Below, one piece after another: positions 33,560 to 42,988 of a stretch of 64,000 nucleotides of DNA; position 1 is the first letter of the stretch, and every line of letters starts with the position of its first letter. The position numbers were made by a program, and so were the translations under genes. Source of the DNA: Bacteroidales bacterium (GTDB lineage Bacteria; Bacteroidota; Bacteroidia; Bacteroidales; P3); assembly GCA_017633985.1 (NCBI GenBank), contig JAGBOF010000008.1:57061-121060 (forward strand), given 5' to 3'. Below the pieces are notes generated by a model. The model did no database searches, had not been told where the DNA came from, and saw only the letters and a program-made list of their open reading frames with translations.

Positions 33560-36178
33560 TCAGAATCTGTAAGTGAAGCCTCCGAGGATGTATCCGGGGA
33601 TTTTGCGGTAGAATGTGCTGCTTGTATACATTTGATTGGCGGATATGCTTACCCAATCCATATTTTTAACGTGCAGGATGTTGCTTCCCTGTATGTGGAT
33701 ACGCCATTTGTTGATTCTGTACTCCAAGCGGAAACGCAGATTGCCGTAATTACGGTCAAAAACATCGTTATCCAAATGGGAATACGAATATTTAACGTTT
33801 CCTCTGAACTTCTTGTATACGCAAATCAGCCCTGCATTGCCGCCGAATTCCGACATATTATTCGAAGCAGGCGAAATCTTGTAATCATATTCGGAATCAG
33901 AATAATAACCTCCCAATTCGAAGTTAAAAACTTGTTTCATCCTTGTCGTAAAACCCAAATTAAATGAATAATTAAGTGAATTTATTTCGTCCTGAATGCC
34001 GTTTAATTCCGTTTCACTTGTTAAAGAAGACAGATTTGCCGAAAGATGCACGTCCGCAGGAACCACTCCCAAGCCTTGATTGTAGTTTGCATTGATATAT
34101 CTTGAGGTCGTATGTCCGTCATTATCGTAATAAGTGCTGTGGACTATGCTGCTGCCTTGTGCGGTATGGGCTTTGGTTATATCATTACCGCTGATTCCCG
34201 CAGTGAAGAACACCATCGTATTATAGTATTGGTTGAAATAGTGGTAGTCCATGCTGATATTATCTCTTTTTGTAAAGGGATCGGTTATAACAGATGCGGT
34301 TTGCGTACTGCTGTAACCTGTAATAACGGTGTTTCGCAGCAAATACTCCAATTCAATAGGCGATTTGTCCCTGCTAACATTCACGGAAAGTTCATGGGTT
34401 GTGCTGAAATGAAGCGTAAGTCTTGCTTTTGGGAAAATATCCGTTGAATTACCGTTACCCAAACCGCCTACGGACGTATTCCAATGGGTGCTTTTTACCT
34501 CCGCACCCGCACTAAAACGCAATAAACCCCTATTTCGGCTCAACATAACGTTAAGCGAATAGTCGTTCCACGTCAAATGTTCGTCGAAATCCTCCGATTT
34601 ATCATCGTAAGCATACTTGTTTTTGTTGTAATTCATCAACAAAGTTGTCTGCAAACGCAAACTTCCAGTCAATGGATACGCAAAAGTTATATCAGGAGAG
34701 AATGTAATATTGTTAATCTTGCGGTTCATCTCCAAGAAGTAACTGTCTGGTGAAACCAAAGTATATGCTACGGGCAGGATGTCATTATCCGTAAGTAAGG
34801 TATAGGCGTAATTGCGGTGTGTGTTATCAAAAATTACATGCGCAGATAGCAATCCTTCCCCTAATTTGACATTTGCGCCCAATTCTTCCTGGAAATTAGT
34901 TTTCTTAAGCTCCGTATCCTGAAAAGCAAACATATCCGTAAGTCCGCTTTCCGACAAACTGTCGTCACCTATCAACTTCGTACGGGCAAAATGTGTGCGG
35001 TTGCTTATCTCAACATTCGATTTCGGTTTATAAGTTTCCCGCAAATTAAGACTTAAAAAGCGGTTTTTGTTTTCGTTTATGTAGGAATGCGTGTTCTTTA
35101 TGTCCAATGCATAATACAATTGTTCGGATAAACTTTCGGCATTGTAGTTCTGCATATTTGTTATCATGCTTCCCTGCATTTTAAACTTATCCGACGGTTT
35201 GTAAGTGCCGCTTAACGACCACAGACCGTTATTTGATTTGTATACATTCTGCGGTTGCATCAACAATGCGGCTTCATCCGAAGAGAAAGCAAGGCTCCGT
35301 CCGTTTGAAGAGAGCATATTATCCAATCCTACGACGTTACGTATGTAGTCCATGAAGGAAAAAACTTCTTCCCCTACGTTATTGCCCGACAAGATGGAGG
35401 TTAAATAGGCTTTATCACCCATATACAATATGTCGGCGTTGCCTTTGTATTTGTTCTTGTAACCTGCAGCCATGTATATCTTACCTGACACACGCGGCTT
35501 GCCGTTTGTTTTGATGTTAAGAGCCATAAGGTCGTGGTCTCTGTAGTCATCAACCAAACTACCCGACTTATAATTGGTCAGAATCTCCGCTCCGTTGATG
35601 GCATCAGCCGAAAGAGTGTTGATAACTCCGTCACTGCCCGAAGAAAACATATCTTTACCGTCCACAAGTACCTTGTCAACATTCTTACCTCCGAAACTGA
35701 CGTCACCGTTATCCGAAACCTCCATACCCGGTAGCTTTTTCAAAACATCACTTACCGATTCCTCATCTCCCGTCTTGAAATGCTCCGTATCAAATGCTAT
35801 TGTGTCGCCGTGAACACTCACTCCTGTATATGTAGATTTAACTGTTACTTCATCCAAATTGCTTTTGCCGTCAATCTCAAGGTGTATGGTTATATCCGTT
35901 TGCCCTTCTTTCAACTCCGAGCGGTATTCTTTGGAACCTATATGCCTTACCGCTATCCACCAACCGTCTTGTACCTCAACGTTAATGCTGAATTTACCTT
36001 CCTTTGTGGTAACTGCGTAATTTACGGGAGCTGATGAAGTGTTTTTATCCTTATATACCGACACCGTAGCGAATTGTGCGGGTTTGCCGTCGGCACATAC
36101 AACCTTTCCTTTGATTTGTGCAAAAAGCACATTGCTCGTTAATATCAATAACGAAACTATAAAAAGTATTTTTTTCAT
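33560..36178 (-). CDS. TonB-dependent-receptor-like outer membrane protein
   Basis: 872 residues. A signal peptide (MKKILFIVSLLILTSNVLFA) precedes a carboxypeptidase-regulatory-like domain (IKGKVVCADGKPAQFATVSV), a plug-like region (VSDVLKKLPGMEVSDNGDVS, then VDKVLVDGKDMF) and a large beta-barrel rich in alternating aromatics ending in the aromatic YILGGFTYRF. No clear N-terminal TonB box was seen. Barrels of this type are regularly paired with GLPGLI proteins in Bacteroidota and are thought to handle metal or peptide ligands. The GLPGLI partner gene lies 3 bp upstream. Confidence 0.88.
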   Translation of the reverse strand: MKKILFIVSLLILTSNVLFAQIKGKVVCADGKPAQFATVSVYKDKNTSSAPVNYAVTTKEGKFSINVEVQDGWWIAVRHIGSKEYRSELKEGQTDITIHLEIDGKSNLDEVTVKSTYTGVSVHGDTIAFDTEHFKTGDEESVSDVLKKLPGMEVSDNGDVSFGGKNVDKVLVDGKDMFSSGSDGVINTLSADAINGAEILTNYKSGSLVDDYRDHDLMALNIKTNGKPRVSGKIYMAAGYKNKYKGNADILYMGDKAYLTSILSGNNVGEEVFSFMDYIRNVVGLDNMLSSNGRSLAFSSDEAALLMQPQNVYKSNNGLWSLSGTYKPSDKFKMQGSMITNMQNYNAESLSEQLYYALDIKNTHSYINENKNRFLSLNLRETYKPKSNVEISNRTHFARTKLIGDDSLSESGLTDMFAFQDTELKKTNFQEELGANVKLGEGLLSAHVIFDNTHRNYAYTLLTDNDILPVAYTLVSPDSYFLEMNRKINNITFSPDITFAYPLTGSLRLQTTLLMNYNKNKYAYDDKSEDFDEHLTWNDYSLNVMLSRNRGLLRFSAGAEVKSTHWNTSVGGLGNGNSTDIFPKARLTLHFSTTHELSVNVSRDKSPIELEYLLRNTVITGYSSTQTASVITDPFTKRDNISMDYHYFNQYYNTMVFFTAGISGNDITKAHTAQGSSIVHSTYYDNDGHTTSRYINANYNQGLGVVPADVHLSANLSSLTSETELNGIQDEINSLNYSFNLGFTTRMKQVFNFELGGYYSDSEYDYKISPASNNMSEFGGNAGLICVYKKFRGNVKYSYSHLDNDVFDRNYGNLRFRLEYRINKWRIHIQGSNILHVKNMDWVSISANQMYTSSTFYRKIPGYILGGFTYRF

Positions 36179-36181
36179 CGT

Positions 36182-36979
36182 TTATCTCCCAATCATTATC
36201 TGAAAACCGCCGCGCGGACCGTCATCATCGCCTCTGAATCCACCGAAACGCATCTCCTGCATCTTTTTCTTTTGTATTTCGCGGAATTCCTTACCCGTAA
36301 CCTTCTTCCCTTTGGTAGGAGGTGTCACTTCTGGCATATCTTCCACCACCTGAATATCCGTCAAAGTATATTTCATCGCCTGCATATCCAATTCCACGAT
36401 AAGACCAGGCAGTCCCATAAATCCCATAGGCCCTGCGGGTATGGGCGTTTCGGGTGAAAACCATGCCGTTGTGCTGCCTTTTATAATTTCAGCGAAGTCT
36501 ATATTTTCCAAATCCTCCAATTCGCCCTGCATATCCTCCAAACGCTTTTGCGAACCGCCCAATACGGCTTTGGTACACATTCTTCCGTTAATTTCTTTGG
36601 TCTGGTCGGTGATTGTCCAATCGAATTCATCCAACGAATCGGTCACCAAAAACATCTTACCCATCGTATTGTCCTGCATAACCTTTATGCCGCTTGTCAT
36701 ATCGGTGTAAACAGTATTGGAAAAATCCCCCATAGGGTTGTCAGAATTCTTTTTATCCAACTCAAACAAAGACTTACCGTCGGCAAAGGTCAATATATAG
36801 TACGTTTTCATCTCTCCCAACGCCTTCGTTATCATTTCCGCCATTTCGCCGTCCATATCCTTATGTTTATCAAACTGTAAAGAAAATTTTTGCTGATACG
36901 TACATTTGTAACCTCTCGTTTGGGCAATTGCAAAAGTGCAACTGACAACTGCCAATGCCAAAATAATTATCTTTTTCAT
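36182..36979 (-). CDS. GLPGLI family secreted protein
   Basis: 265 residues. A signal peptide (MKKIIILALAVVSCTFAIAQ) precedes the family-defining motif in MGFMGLPGLIVELDMQ. The C-terminus is Arg/Gly/Asp rich (RFGGFRGDDDGPRGG). The ATG at 36979 is preferred to TTG at 36988. It lies 3 bp from the following TonB-receptor-like gene, the arrangement usual for this family, whose function is unknown but probably tied to the barrel's cargo. Confidence 0.9.
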   Translation of the reverse strand: MKKIIILALAVVSCTFAIAQTRGYKCTYQQKFSLQFDKHKDMDGEMAEMITKALGEMKTYYILTFADGKSLFELDKKNSDNPMGDFSNTVYTDMTSGIKVMQDNTMGKMFLVTDSLDEFDWTITDQTKEINGRMCTKAVLGGSQKRLEDMQGELEDLENIDFAEIIKGSTTAWFSPETPIPAGPMGFMGLPGLIVELDMQAMKYTLTDIQVVEDMPEVTPPTKGKKVTGKEFREIQKKKMQEMRFGGFRGDDDGPRGGFQIMIGR

Positions 36980-37093
36980 TATGTTCAATTTTTTAGTAAT
37001 AATATACGACTTATTTGATAACGTTTCATAGCCTTGATTATTGCAAAAAACGCTTCAAACCTACACTTGGATTTTCTTCAAAAGGGGTATTGT

Positions 37094-37177
37094 AAAAATA
37101 AGACGCCGTTTTACGAAATTAATCTGCGTGATTAATAAAATAAAACGCCGTAAAAAATTATTTTTACGGCGTTTTAT
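37094..37177. repeat. 21-bp module array
   Basis: Four 21-bp units (AAAAATAAGACGCCGTTTTA, GAAATTAATCTGCGTGATTA, TAAAATAAAACGCCGTAAAA, ATTATTTTTACGGCGTTTTA). The last two are inverted to each other and would form a strong hairpin. It lies upstream of the GLPGLI gene and downstream of pepD. Confidence 0.75.
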
Positions 37178-37231
37178 TTTCACCGTTTGTAACCATCTGA
37201 TAACAAAACGGTAACTGATGTCAAAAAAACG

Positions 37232-38692
37232 CTATTTTTTAGGGATATTTTTCAATATATCCAGCGTATGTTGCCAGAACATTTCCGTGGTTTTTATATC
37301 CAAACGTTCGTCAGGTGAATGCACTCCGCGCAATGTCGGTCCGTAGGAAATCATATCCATTGACGGATATTTTTTACCTATCAATCCGCACTCCAATCCC
37401 GCATGTATAGCTCTTACGATAGGTTTTTTGCCGAACAAACGTTCGTATGATTTCACCGTCACGTCCAATATTTCGCTTTGTGTATTAGGTGTCCAACCAG
37501 GATAACCATCCGTATGCTCCACCTTGCAGCCTGCCATAAGCATACATGCTTCAACTCTGGTTTTTGCAGCCTCCAATGCGCTTTCTACGCTTGAACGCTG
37601 GGAAGTTACTATATGTATCTGCTCTCCGACTAACTTTACCGATGCCAAATTGGTGGATGTTTCCACAAAACCGGGTATATCCCTGCTCATAGCAAGCACT
37701 CCGTGAGGTACTGCATACAAAAGATTAAGCAATCTGTCAGTATCTTCCCTTGCAATCATCATTTCAGGACGTTCTGTCTTGACAAGAGTGATTTCCAATG
37801 CGGGTTCGGTAACAAAAAATTCCTTCTTAAGTTCTTCGGTCATCGTCTTAACAATCTCAAGCATGGAATTTTCAAATTCAGGCTTAATCATAAACACCGC
37901 ATTTGCTTCCCTTGCGATTGCGTTACGCAAATTACCGCCCTGAATATCGCATAGACGCATGCGGCAAAGGTTGTTAATCTTCCAAATTATGCGGTTAAGA
38001 AGTTTATTGGCACATCCGAGACCTTTATTTATGTCATCGCCGCTGTGTCCTCCTTTCAAACCTTTTACGGTTATAATATAAGGAACGGGATTTTGGCATG
38101 CAGGCTCGCGTTTTATGTCCATATAACCCAAAGTATCCACTCCGCCTGCGCAACCGATGAACATTTCGCCTTCATCTTCGCTGTCCAGATTGATAAGTAT
38201 GCGTGATTTTAAAGCATCAGCGCTTAATGCCATCGCACCTGTAAGTCCCGTTTCTTCATCAACCGTGAACAAGCATTCCAAATCGGGATGTGCTATCGTT
38301 TTACTGTCCAATACTGCCAAAGCTGACGCTACGCCTATGCCGTCATCGGCACCCAATGTCGTACCTTTTGCTTTTAACCAACCGTCCTGAATAAAGGTTT
38401 CGATGGCATCGGTTTCAAAGTTAAAATCTTTGTCGTTGTTTTTCTCGCAAACCATATCCATGTGAGCCTGAAGACAAACCGCTTTTCTGTCTTCCATTCC
38501 TTTGGTTGCAGGTTTTCTTATTATTACATTGCCTGCCTGATCTCTTACGGTTTCAAGTCCTCTTTGCTGTCCCCAATCGTACAGATATTGACTTATTTTT
38601 TCTTCTTTCTTGCTCGGACGCGGCACTGAAAGAATAGGTTTAAACTGTGCAAACACTTCTTGTGGTTGCAACGTATCCAATACTTCGTTCAT
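37232..38692 (-). CDS. pepD: Aminoacyl-histidine dipeptidase PepD
   Basis: 486 residues of the M20 family: metal ligands and catalytic residues are in VCLQAHMDMVCEKN (HxD), GTTLGADDGIGVA (Asp), LFTVDEETGLTGA (EE), ILINLDSEDEGE and AIHAGLECGLIGKKYP near the C-terminus, with SYGPTLRGVHSPDERL. It hydrolyses Xaa-His dipeptides and other short peptides in the cytoplasm. It is monocistronic, divergent from moxR. Confidence 0.96.
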   Translation of the reverse strand: MNEVLDTLQPQEVFAQFKPILSVPRPSKKEEKISQYLYDWGQQRGLETVRDQAGNVIIRKPATKGMEDRKAVCLQAHMDMVCEKNNDKDFNFETDAIETFIQDGWLKAKGTTLGADDGIGVASALAVLDSKTIAHPDLECLFTVDEETGLTGAMALSADALKSRILINLDSEDEGEMFIGCAGGVDTLGYMDIKREPACQNPVPYIITVKGLKGGHSGDDINKGLGCANKLLNRIIWKINNLCRMRLCDIQGGNLRNAIAREANAVFMIKPEFENSMLEIVKTMTEELKKEFFVTEPALEITLVKTERPEMMIAREDTDRLLNLLYAVPHGVLAMSRDIPGFVETSTNLASVKLVGEQIHIVTSQRSSVESALEAAKTRVEACMLMAGCKVEHTDGYPGWTPNTQSEILDVTVKSYERLFGKKPIVRAIHAGLECGLIGKKYPSMDMISYGPTLRGVHSPDERLDIKTTEMFWQHTLDILKNIPKK

Positions 38693-38730
38693 TTTACAAT
38701 ATGTTATTAGTTAATATAAATTTCATGATT

Positions 38731-38739
38731 GCAAAGATA
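38731..38739 (-). promoter_or_regulatory. -7 promoter element of pepD
   Basis: Minus strand TATCTTTGC, matching TAnnTTTG, 39 bp upstream of pepD. Confidence 0.6.
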
Positions 38740-38842
38740 CGCATTTTAATCAATAACCGCCGTTAAAATATTTATTTATTTTGCAATATTTTAAATAATT
38801 TATCGTTTTTGTTATTTGAATAATGTGAAATAAGTATGTATT

Positions 38843-39826
38843 ATGGATATAACAGAATTAAATAAAAAAATTGAGCAGGAAAGTGCTTTTGTTGAGGCTA
38901 TCCGCAATGAAATTTCCAAAACCATAGTAGGACAAAAAGCGATGGTGGAACGTTTGATGATAGGTTTACTTTCCGACGGTCATATTCTTTTGGAAGGAGT
39001 CCCTGGTTTGGCAAAAACCCTCGCTATCTCCGCTTTGGCGAAAACAATTGACGCAGGATTTTCAAGAATACAGTTTACGCCTGACTTATTGCCTGCTGAC
39101 GTTATAGGAACCATGATTTACAATCCGCAGAACGCAGGATTCGTAGTTAAGCAAGGTCCTATTTTTTCCAACTTCGTACTTGCCGATGAAATAAACCGTG
39201 CCCCTGCCAAAGTACAGTCTGCATTACTTGAAGCAATGCAGGAAAAGCAGGTAACTATCGGGGAAAATACTTATAAATTGGACAATCCTTTCCTTGTACT
39301 TGCAACACAAAACCCTATCGAACAAGAAGGAACATATCCTCTGCCTGAAGCCCAATTGGACCGTTTCATGCTTAAAGTTGTAGTAACTTACCCTACAATT
39401 GAAGAAGAAAGGCAAATCCTTCATCAGAAACTGCAAATGACTGAACCTGCAACACAAAAAGTTGTTAATATTGAGCAAATCAAGAAAGCGAAAGATGTGG
39501 TAAAACAGGTGTATTTAGATCCGAAGATTGAGAATTATATTACCGATATCGTATTTGCTTCGCGTTTCCCTGAAAACTATAAATTGGAAAAGATAAAACC
39601 TTATATTGCTTACGGAGCCTCACCGCGTGCAACAATCAACTTGGCATTGGCATCCCGTGCATACGCTTTCATACACCGCAGAGGTTACGTTATTCCTGAA
39701 GATGTCATTGCTATTTGTCCTGACGTGATGCGCCACCGTATAGGTTTGACTTACGAAGCCGAAGCAGAGAACATTACAAGCATTGATATAGTAAATGAAA
39801 TAATCAACCGCGTTGATGTACCGTAA
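38843..39826 (+). CDS. MoxR-family AAA+ ATPase
   Basis: 327 residues: Walker A GVPGLAKT, Walker B FVLADEINRAPAKVQSALLE, LATQNPIEQEGTYPLPEAQL (sensor 1 region) and YGASPRATINLA (sensor 2). MoxR ATPases act as chaperones that mature VWA-domain partners; here the DUF58 protein and BatA/BatB are encoded downstream. A 185-bp gap with no visible gene separates it from the DUF58 gene. Confidence 0.95.
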   Translation: MDITELNKKIEQESAFVEAIRNEISKTIVGQKAMVERLMIGLLSDGHILLEGVPGLAKTLAISALAKTIDAGFSRIQFTPDLLPADVIGTMIYNPQNAGFVVKQGPIFSNFVLADEINRAPAKVQSALLEAMQEKQVTIGENTYKLDNPFLVLATQNPIEQEGTYPLPEAQLDRFMLKVVVTYPTIEEERQILHQKLQMTEPATQKVVNIEQIKKAKDVVKQVYLDPKIENYITDIVFASRFPENYKLEKIKPYIAYGASPRATINLALASRAYAFIHRRGYVIPEDVIAICPDVMRHRIGLTYEAEAENITSIDIVNEIINRVDVP

Positions 39827-40011
39827 TTGGGGTATTGCGGCGGTATCTGCTTGTTAAAATTATATAACATCCCGACAGAAATATATGCATAAACATAATA
39901 AGACGTGTGTATATTATAAACTTACAGAAATTATTCTGCACCGTACATAACAGTTGCAGAGAGCGTTAATGTAAATTAAAAACTTTGAAGACGTCGGATA
40001 AAAATTAAACA

Positions 40012-40881
40012 ATGGAATATTCGGAGTTAATAAAGAAGGTTCACAAGATAGAAATCAAAGCAAAGGGATTGTCACGCAATGTTTTTGCAGGACAATACAA
40101 GAGCGCATTCAAAGGAAGGGGAATGACATTCTCCGAAGTACGCGAATACGCATACGGAGACGAAGTGCGCTCCATTGATTGGAACGTTACGGCCCGTTAT
40201 AACAAACCTTTTGTCAAAGTATTCGAGGAAGAAAGGGAACTTGCCTTGATGTTGATGATAGATGTCAGCGGTTCAACGGGATTCGGCAGCCGTACGTGTT
40301 TAAAAACAGAGACAATAACCGAAATAGCCGCCATATTGGCTTTTTCGGCAATCTCCAACAACGACAAAGTAGGTGCTTTGTTATTCTCTGACAAAGTAGA
40401 AATGTACATTCCTCCGAAAAAAGGTTCCGCACATTGCTTGAGAATTATCAGAGAACTGCTTTCATTTAAACCGAAAGACACTGCAACTTCTTTTATTGAA
40501 CCTTTCGTATATATTAATAATGTAATAAAACGCCATTGTACCTGTTTCCTTATCAGCGACGGGCTCGGTATGTTTGACAAAAGCCTTTCCATTTTTGCAA
40601 GAAAGCACGACGTCTGCTCCATTCTTGTAAACGACAAAGCGGAATTTGAACTTAACGACTTGGGCGTGGTACTTACCGAAGATTTGGAGACAAAGCAAAG
40701 AATTTGGGTGGATACCTCTGACAAACAAACGAGACAACTCTTCAAGGAATACATGCTCAATGCTCAGAAAACGACAACCGACGGATTTAAAAAGTTGGGG
40801 ATTGACTACGTAACCGTATTTACCGATTCGGATTATACCAAAGAATTAATCAAATTGTTTGCTAACAGGGAAAGATTATGA
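40012..40881 (+). CDS. DUF58 protein of the bat operon
   Basis: 289 residues with the DUF58 signature (FKGRGMTFSEVREYAYGDEV, then RSIDWNVTARYNKPFVK) followed by a VWA-like fold with LMIDVSGSTGFGS holding a MIDAS-type DxSxS. These proteins are partners of MoxR ATPases and probably bridge them to the membrane VWA proteins. Its last four bases overlap the next gene (ATGA), indicating an operon. Confidence 0.93.
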   Translation: MEYSELIKKVHKIEIKAKGLSRNVFAGQYKSAFKGRGMTFSEVREYAYGDEVRSIDWNVTARYNKPFVKVFEEERELALMLMIDVSGSTGFGSRTCLKTETITEIAAILAFSAISNNDKVGALLFSDKVEMYIPPKKGSAHCLRIIRELLSFKPKDTATSFIEPFVYINNVIKRHCTCFLISDGLGMFDKSLSIFARKHDVCSILVNDKAEFELNDLGVVLTEDLETKQRIWVDTSDKQTRQLFKEYMLNAQKTTTDGFKKLGIDYVTVFTDSDYTKELIKLFANRERL

Positions 40882-41984
40882 AAAAGATATTTGATATTAG
40901 ACATTGGATATTTGATATCGGACGTTGCGGCGTTTGCTCGATAGGTGTTTTTATTTTGCTTTTGCAATATAATGCAGGCTATGCACAAAATGACTATGAC
41001 ACTACGGATAATAAATCCAATATTCAATACAGTAAATCCAATATAATTAAAGGTGCTGCAGATAAAAAGCAATACATGATAGGCGATCCTATTAAGTATG
41101 ATTTTTCCGTACCTTTAAATAATAAAACTCTTAACTTTTCTTCGGATTTTCAGTTCTCTGACACATTGCAACTGATAAACTCCACAACAGATACGGCAGA
41201 TAACAAGATTAATTATCACTACGTGTTTGCAGGATTTATTGAAGGAACAATAAAACTGCCCGAATTTCAATTCTATGAAGCAGACAAGACAACACCGTTA
41301 TACAATGTCGTATCGCCTGCCGTTGATATAACAATGCCTGTAATAGACACGACAACCATAGAGGTAAAACCGTTGAAAGGACTGATGAAAATACCTTTCA
41401 CACTAAAAGAAATACTGCCGTTTTCACTTGGCGGATTGGTCTTGGCGGGTATTATAATCGCAATAATCTACTTTATCCGTCACAAAGACAGACGCCCGAA
41501 GATTTTGCAGCCTAAACCCGAAATCGTAATACCCGAAGACGAAGAAGCCTTAAGCAATCTGACCCGCTTGAAGCAGGCACGGCTATTGGAAACGGGACAG
41601 GAAAAACAGCATTACATTGCTTTGAGCGAGATATTGTGGCAATATATTTACCGCCGCTATGACGTCAATGCTTTTGAGATGACTACGGGTCAGATTATGG
41701 AGAATCTGGACTCTAAAGACATATCCTATGATAACAAAAACAAGCTTAACAATATTTTTACTACATCTGACCTTGTCAAATTCGCAAAGTACATACCCGA
41801 CACACGTACTAATTTAAGTCTTTTACAGGACAGCGAAGATTTTATCAAGGATACCAAACGTATTGTAACTGAAGACGGAAATAAAACGGCATCTGAAGAA
41901 AATAACACAACGTTTGAGGAAAATAATACGGCGCTTGATAAAAACGAAACGTCGTCTGAAGAAAAGGAGGTAACAAATGAATAG
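40878..41984 (+). CDS. Bat-operon membrane protein of unknown function
   Basis: 368 residues between the DUF58 and batA genes, overlapping both. The N-terminus MKKIFDIRHWIFDIGRCG is encoded by a low-complexity DNA repeat seen elsewhere (ATTGGATATTTGATAT), followed by a signal peptide to GYAQ. An extracytoplasmic beta-rich domain, one transmembrane helix (FSLGGLVLAGIIIAIIYFIR, about 180-200) and a cytoplasmic helical part (ALSEILWQYIYRRYDVNAF) come next. The C-terminal tail is four 7-residue repeats (NKTASEE, NNTTFEE, NNTALDK, NETSSEE) from a 21-bp DNA repeat. Similar proteins occupy this slot in other Bacteroidota bat operons. Confidence 0.85.
   Translation: MKKIFDIRHWIFDIGRCGVCSIGVFILLLQYNAGYAQNDYDTTDNKSNIQYSKSNIIKGAADKKQYMIGDPIKYDFSVPLNNKTLNFSSDFQFSDTLQLINSTTDTADNKINYHYVFAGFIEGTIKLPEFQFYEADKTTPLYNVVSPAVDITMPVIDTTTIEVKPLKGLMKIPFTLKEILPFSLGGLVLAGIIIAIIYFIRHKDRRPKILQPKPEIVIPEDEEALSNLTRLKQARLLETGQEKQHYIALSEILWQYIYRRYDVNAFEMTTGQIMENLDSKDISYDNKNKLNNIFTTSDLVKFAKYIPDTRTNLSLLQDSEDFIKDTKRIVTEDGNKTASEENNTTFEENNTALDKNETSSEEKEVTNE
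41877..41960 (+). repeat. In-frame 21-bp repeat, four units, in the tail of the pre-batA gene
   Basis: Units at 41877-41897, 41898-41918, 41919-41939 and 41940-41960 (GGAAATAAAACGGCATCTGA, GAAAATAACACAACGTTTGA, and so on) follow the intergenic module pattern A-rich/CGNCG core. The frame reads AAT-AAA-ACG, one base off the frame used in batC. Confidence 0.75.
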
Positions 41985-42969
41985 TATATCGTTTTCATAT
42001 CCTGCTTTTTTATGGGCATTGATTGCAGTAGTTCCTTTGATGGTTTTTATATTAAGAAAAGACAAACAAAGGTTTGCTCCTGTTAAGTATTCCGATACGC
42101 AACAATTTGCATCAACTCCTAAAACCTGGAGAGTAAGGTTGAGAAATATTCCTGATTATCTGCGTATCATTGCCGTGGTGCTGCTTATGATTGCTGCGGC
42201 ACGTCCGCATTTTTCGCTGTCTAAAGATGACAAAAGTATAGAAGGTATAGATATTATTATGGCTCTCGATGTTTCGCCATCAATGCTTGCAGAGGATTTC
42301 AAGCCTAACCGTTTGGAAAGTGCAAAGAAGGTTGCCGCTGATTTTATACGCAACCGTAAGAATGACGAAATAGGTTTGGTCGTATTTTCAGGCGAAGCCT
42401 TTACACAGTGTCCGCCGACTATTGACCACAATGTGCTTTTGGAGCTTTTGAAACAAACAAAAAGCGGAGACTTACAAGACGGTACTGCAATAGGTGACGG
42501 GCTTACAACGGCAATCAACCGTATCAAAGACTCCAAAGCGAAAAGCAAAGCAATAATACTGATAACCGACGGAGACAATAACGCAGGGCAGATAGACCCA
42601 TTGCAGGCTGCGGGATTTGCAAAGCAATTCGGAATACGTGTCTATACTATCGGTATAGGCAATATAGGAATGGCTCCGTTTCCTGTGCAGACTCCTTTAG
42701 GCAAACAATATCAACAGATAGAAGTTAAGATTGATGAACCGCTTTTGAAATCCATTGCCCAAACTACGGGGGCTGAATATTTCCGCAGCACTAAAAATTC
42801 TTCTTTGGAACAAATATTTAAGGACATTGATTCCATGGAAAAATCCATCATAAACTTATCCGTCTATAACCAAAAGAAAGACGTGGGCTTTAAGTTTGCA
42901 TTTGCGGCAATGTTGGTATTGCTTGCAGAAATTCTTTTGAAGTACTGTCTTTTGAAACGCAACTATTAA
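41977..42969 (+). CDS. batA: BatA, von Willebrand A domain membrane protein
   Basis: 330 residues. Two N-terminal membrane segments (FLWALIAVVPLMVFIL and YLRIIAVVLLMIAAARPHF) flank the start of a VWA domain with MIDAS motif LDVSPSMLAEDF, DEIGLVVFSGEAFTQCP and LITDGDNNAG; a third membrane helix is at the C-terminus (FKFAFAAMLVLLAEILL). Bat proteins were linked to aerotolerance in Bacteroides fragilis and are probably periplasmic complexes. It overlaps the upstream gene by 8 bp. Confidence 0.95.
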   Translation: MNSISFSYPAFLWALIAVVPLMVFILRKDKQRFAPVKYSDTQQFASTPKTWRVRLRNIPDYLRIIAVVLLMIAAARPHFSLSKDDKSIEGIDIIMALDVSPSMLAEDFKPNRLESAKKVAADFIRNRKNDEIGLVVFSGEAFTQCPPTIDHNVLLELLKQTKSGDLQDGTAIGDGLTTAINRIKDSKAKSKAIILITDGDNNAGQIDPLQAAGFAKQFGIRVYTIGIGNIGMAPFPVQTPLGKQYQQIEVKIDEPLLKSIAQTTGAEYFRSTKNSSLEQIFKDIDSMEKSIINLSVYNQKKDVGFKFAFAAMLVLLAEILLKYCLLKRNY

Positions 42970-42988
42970 CGAAAGGAGAAGTGAAAAA

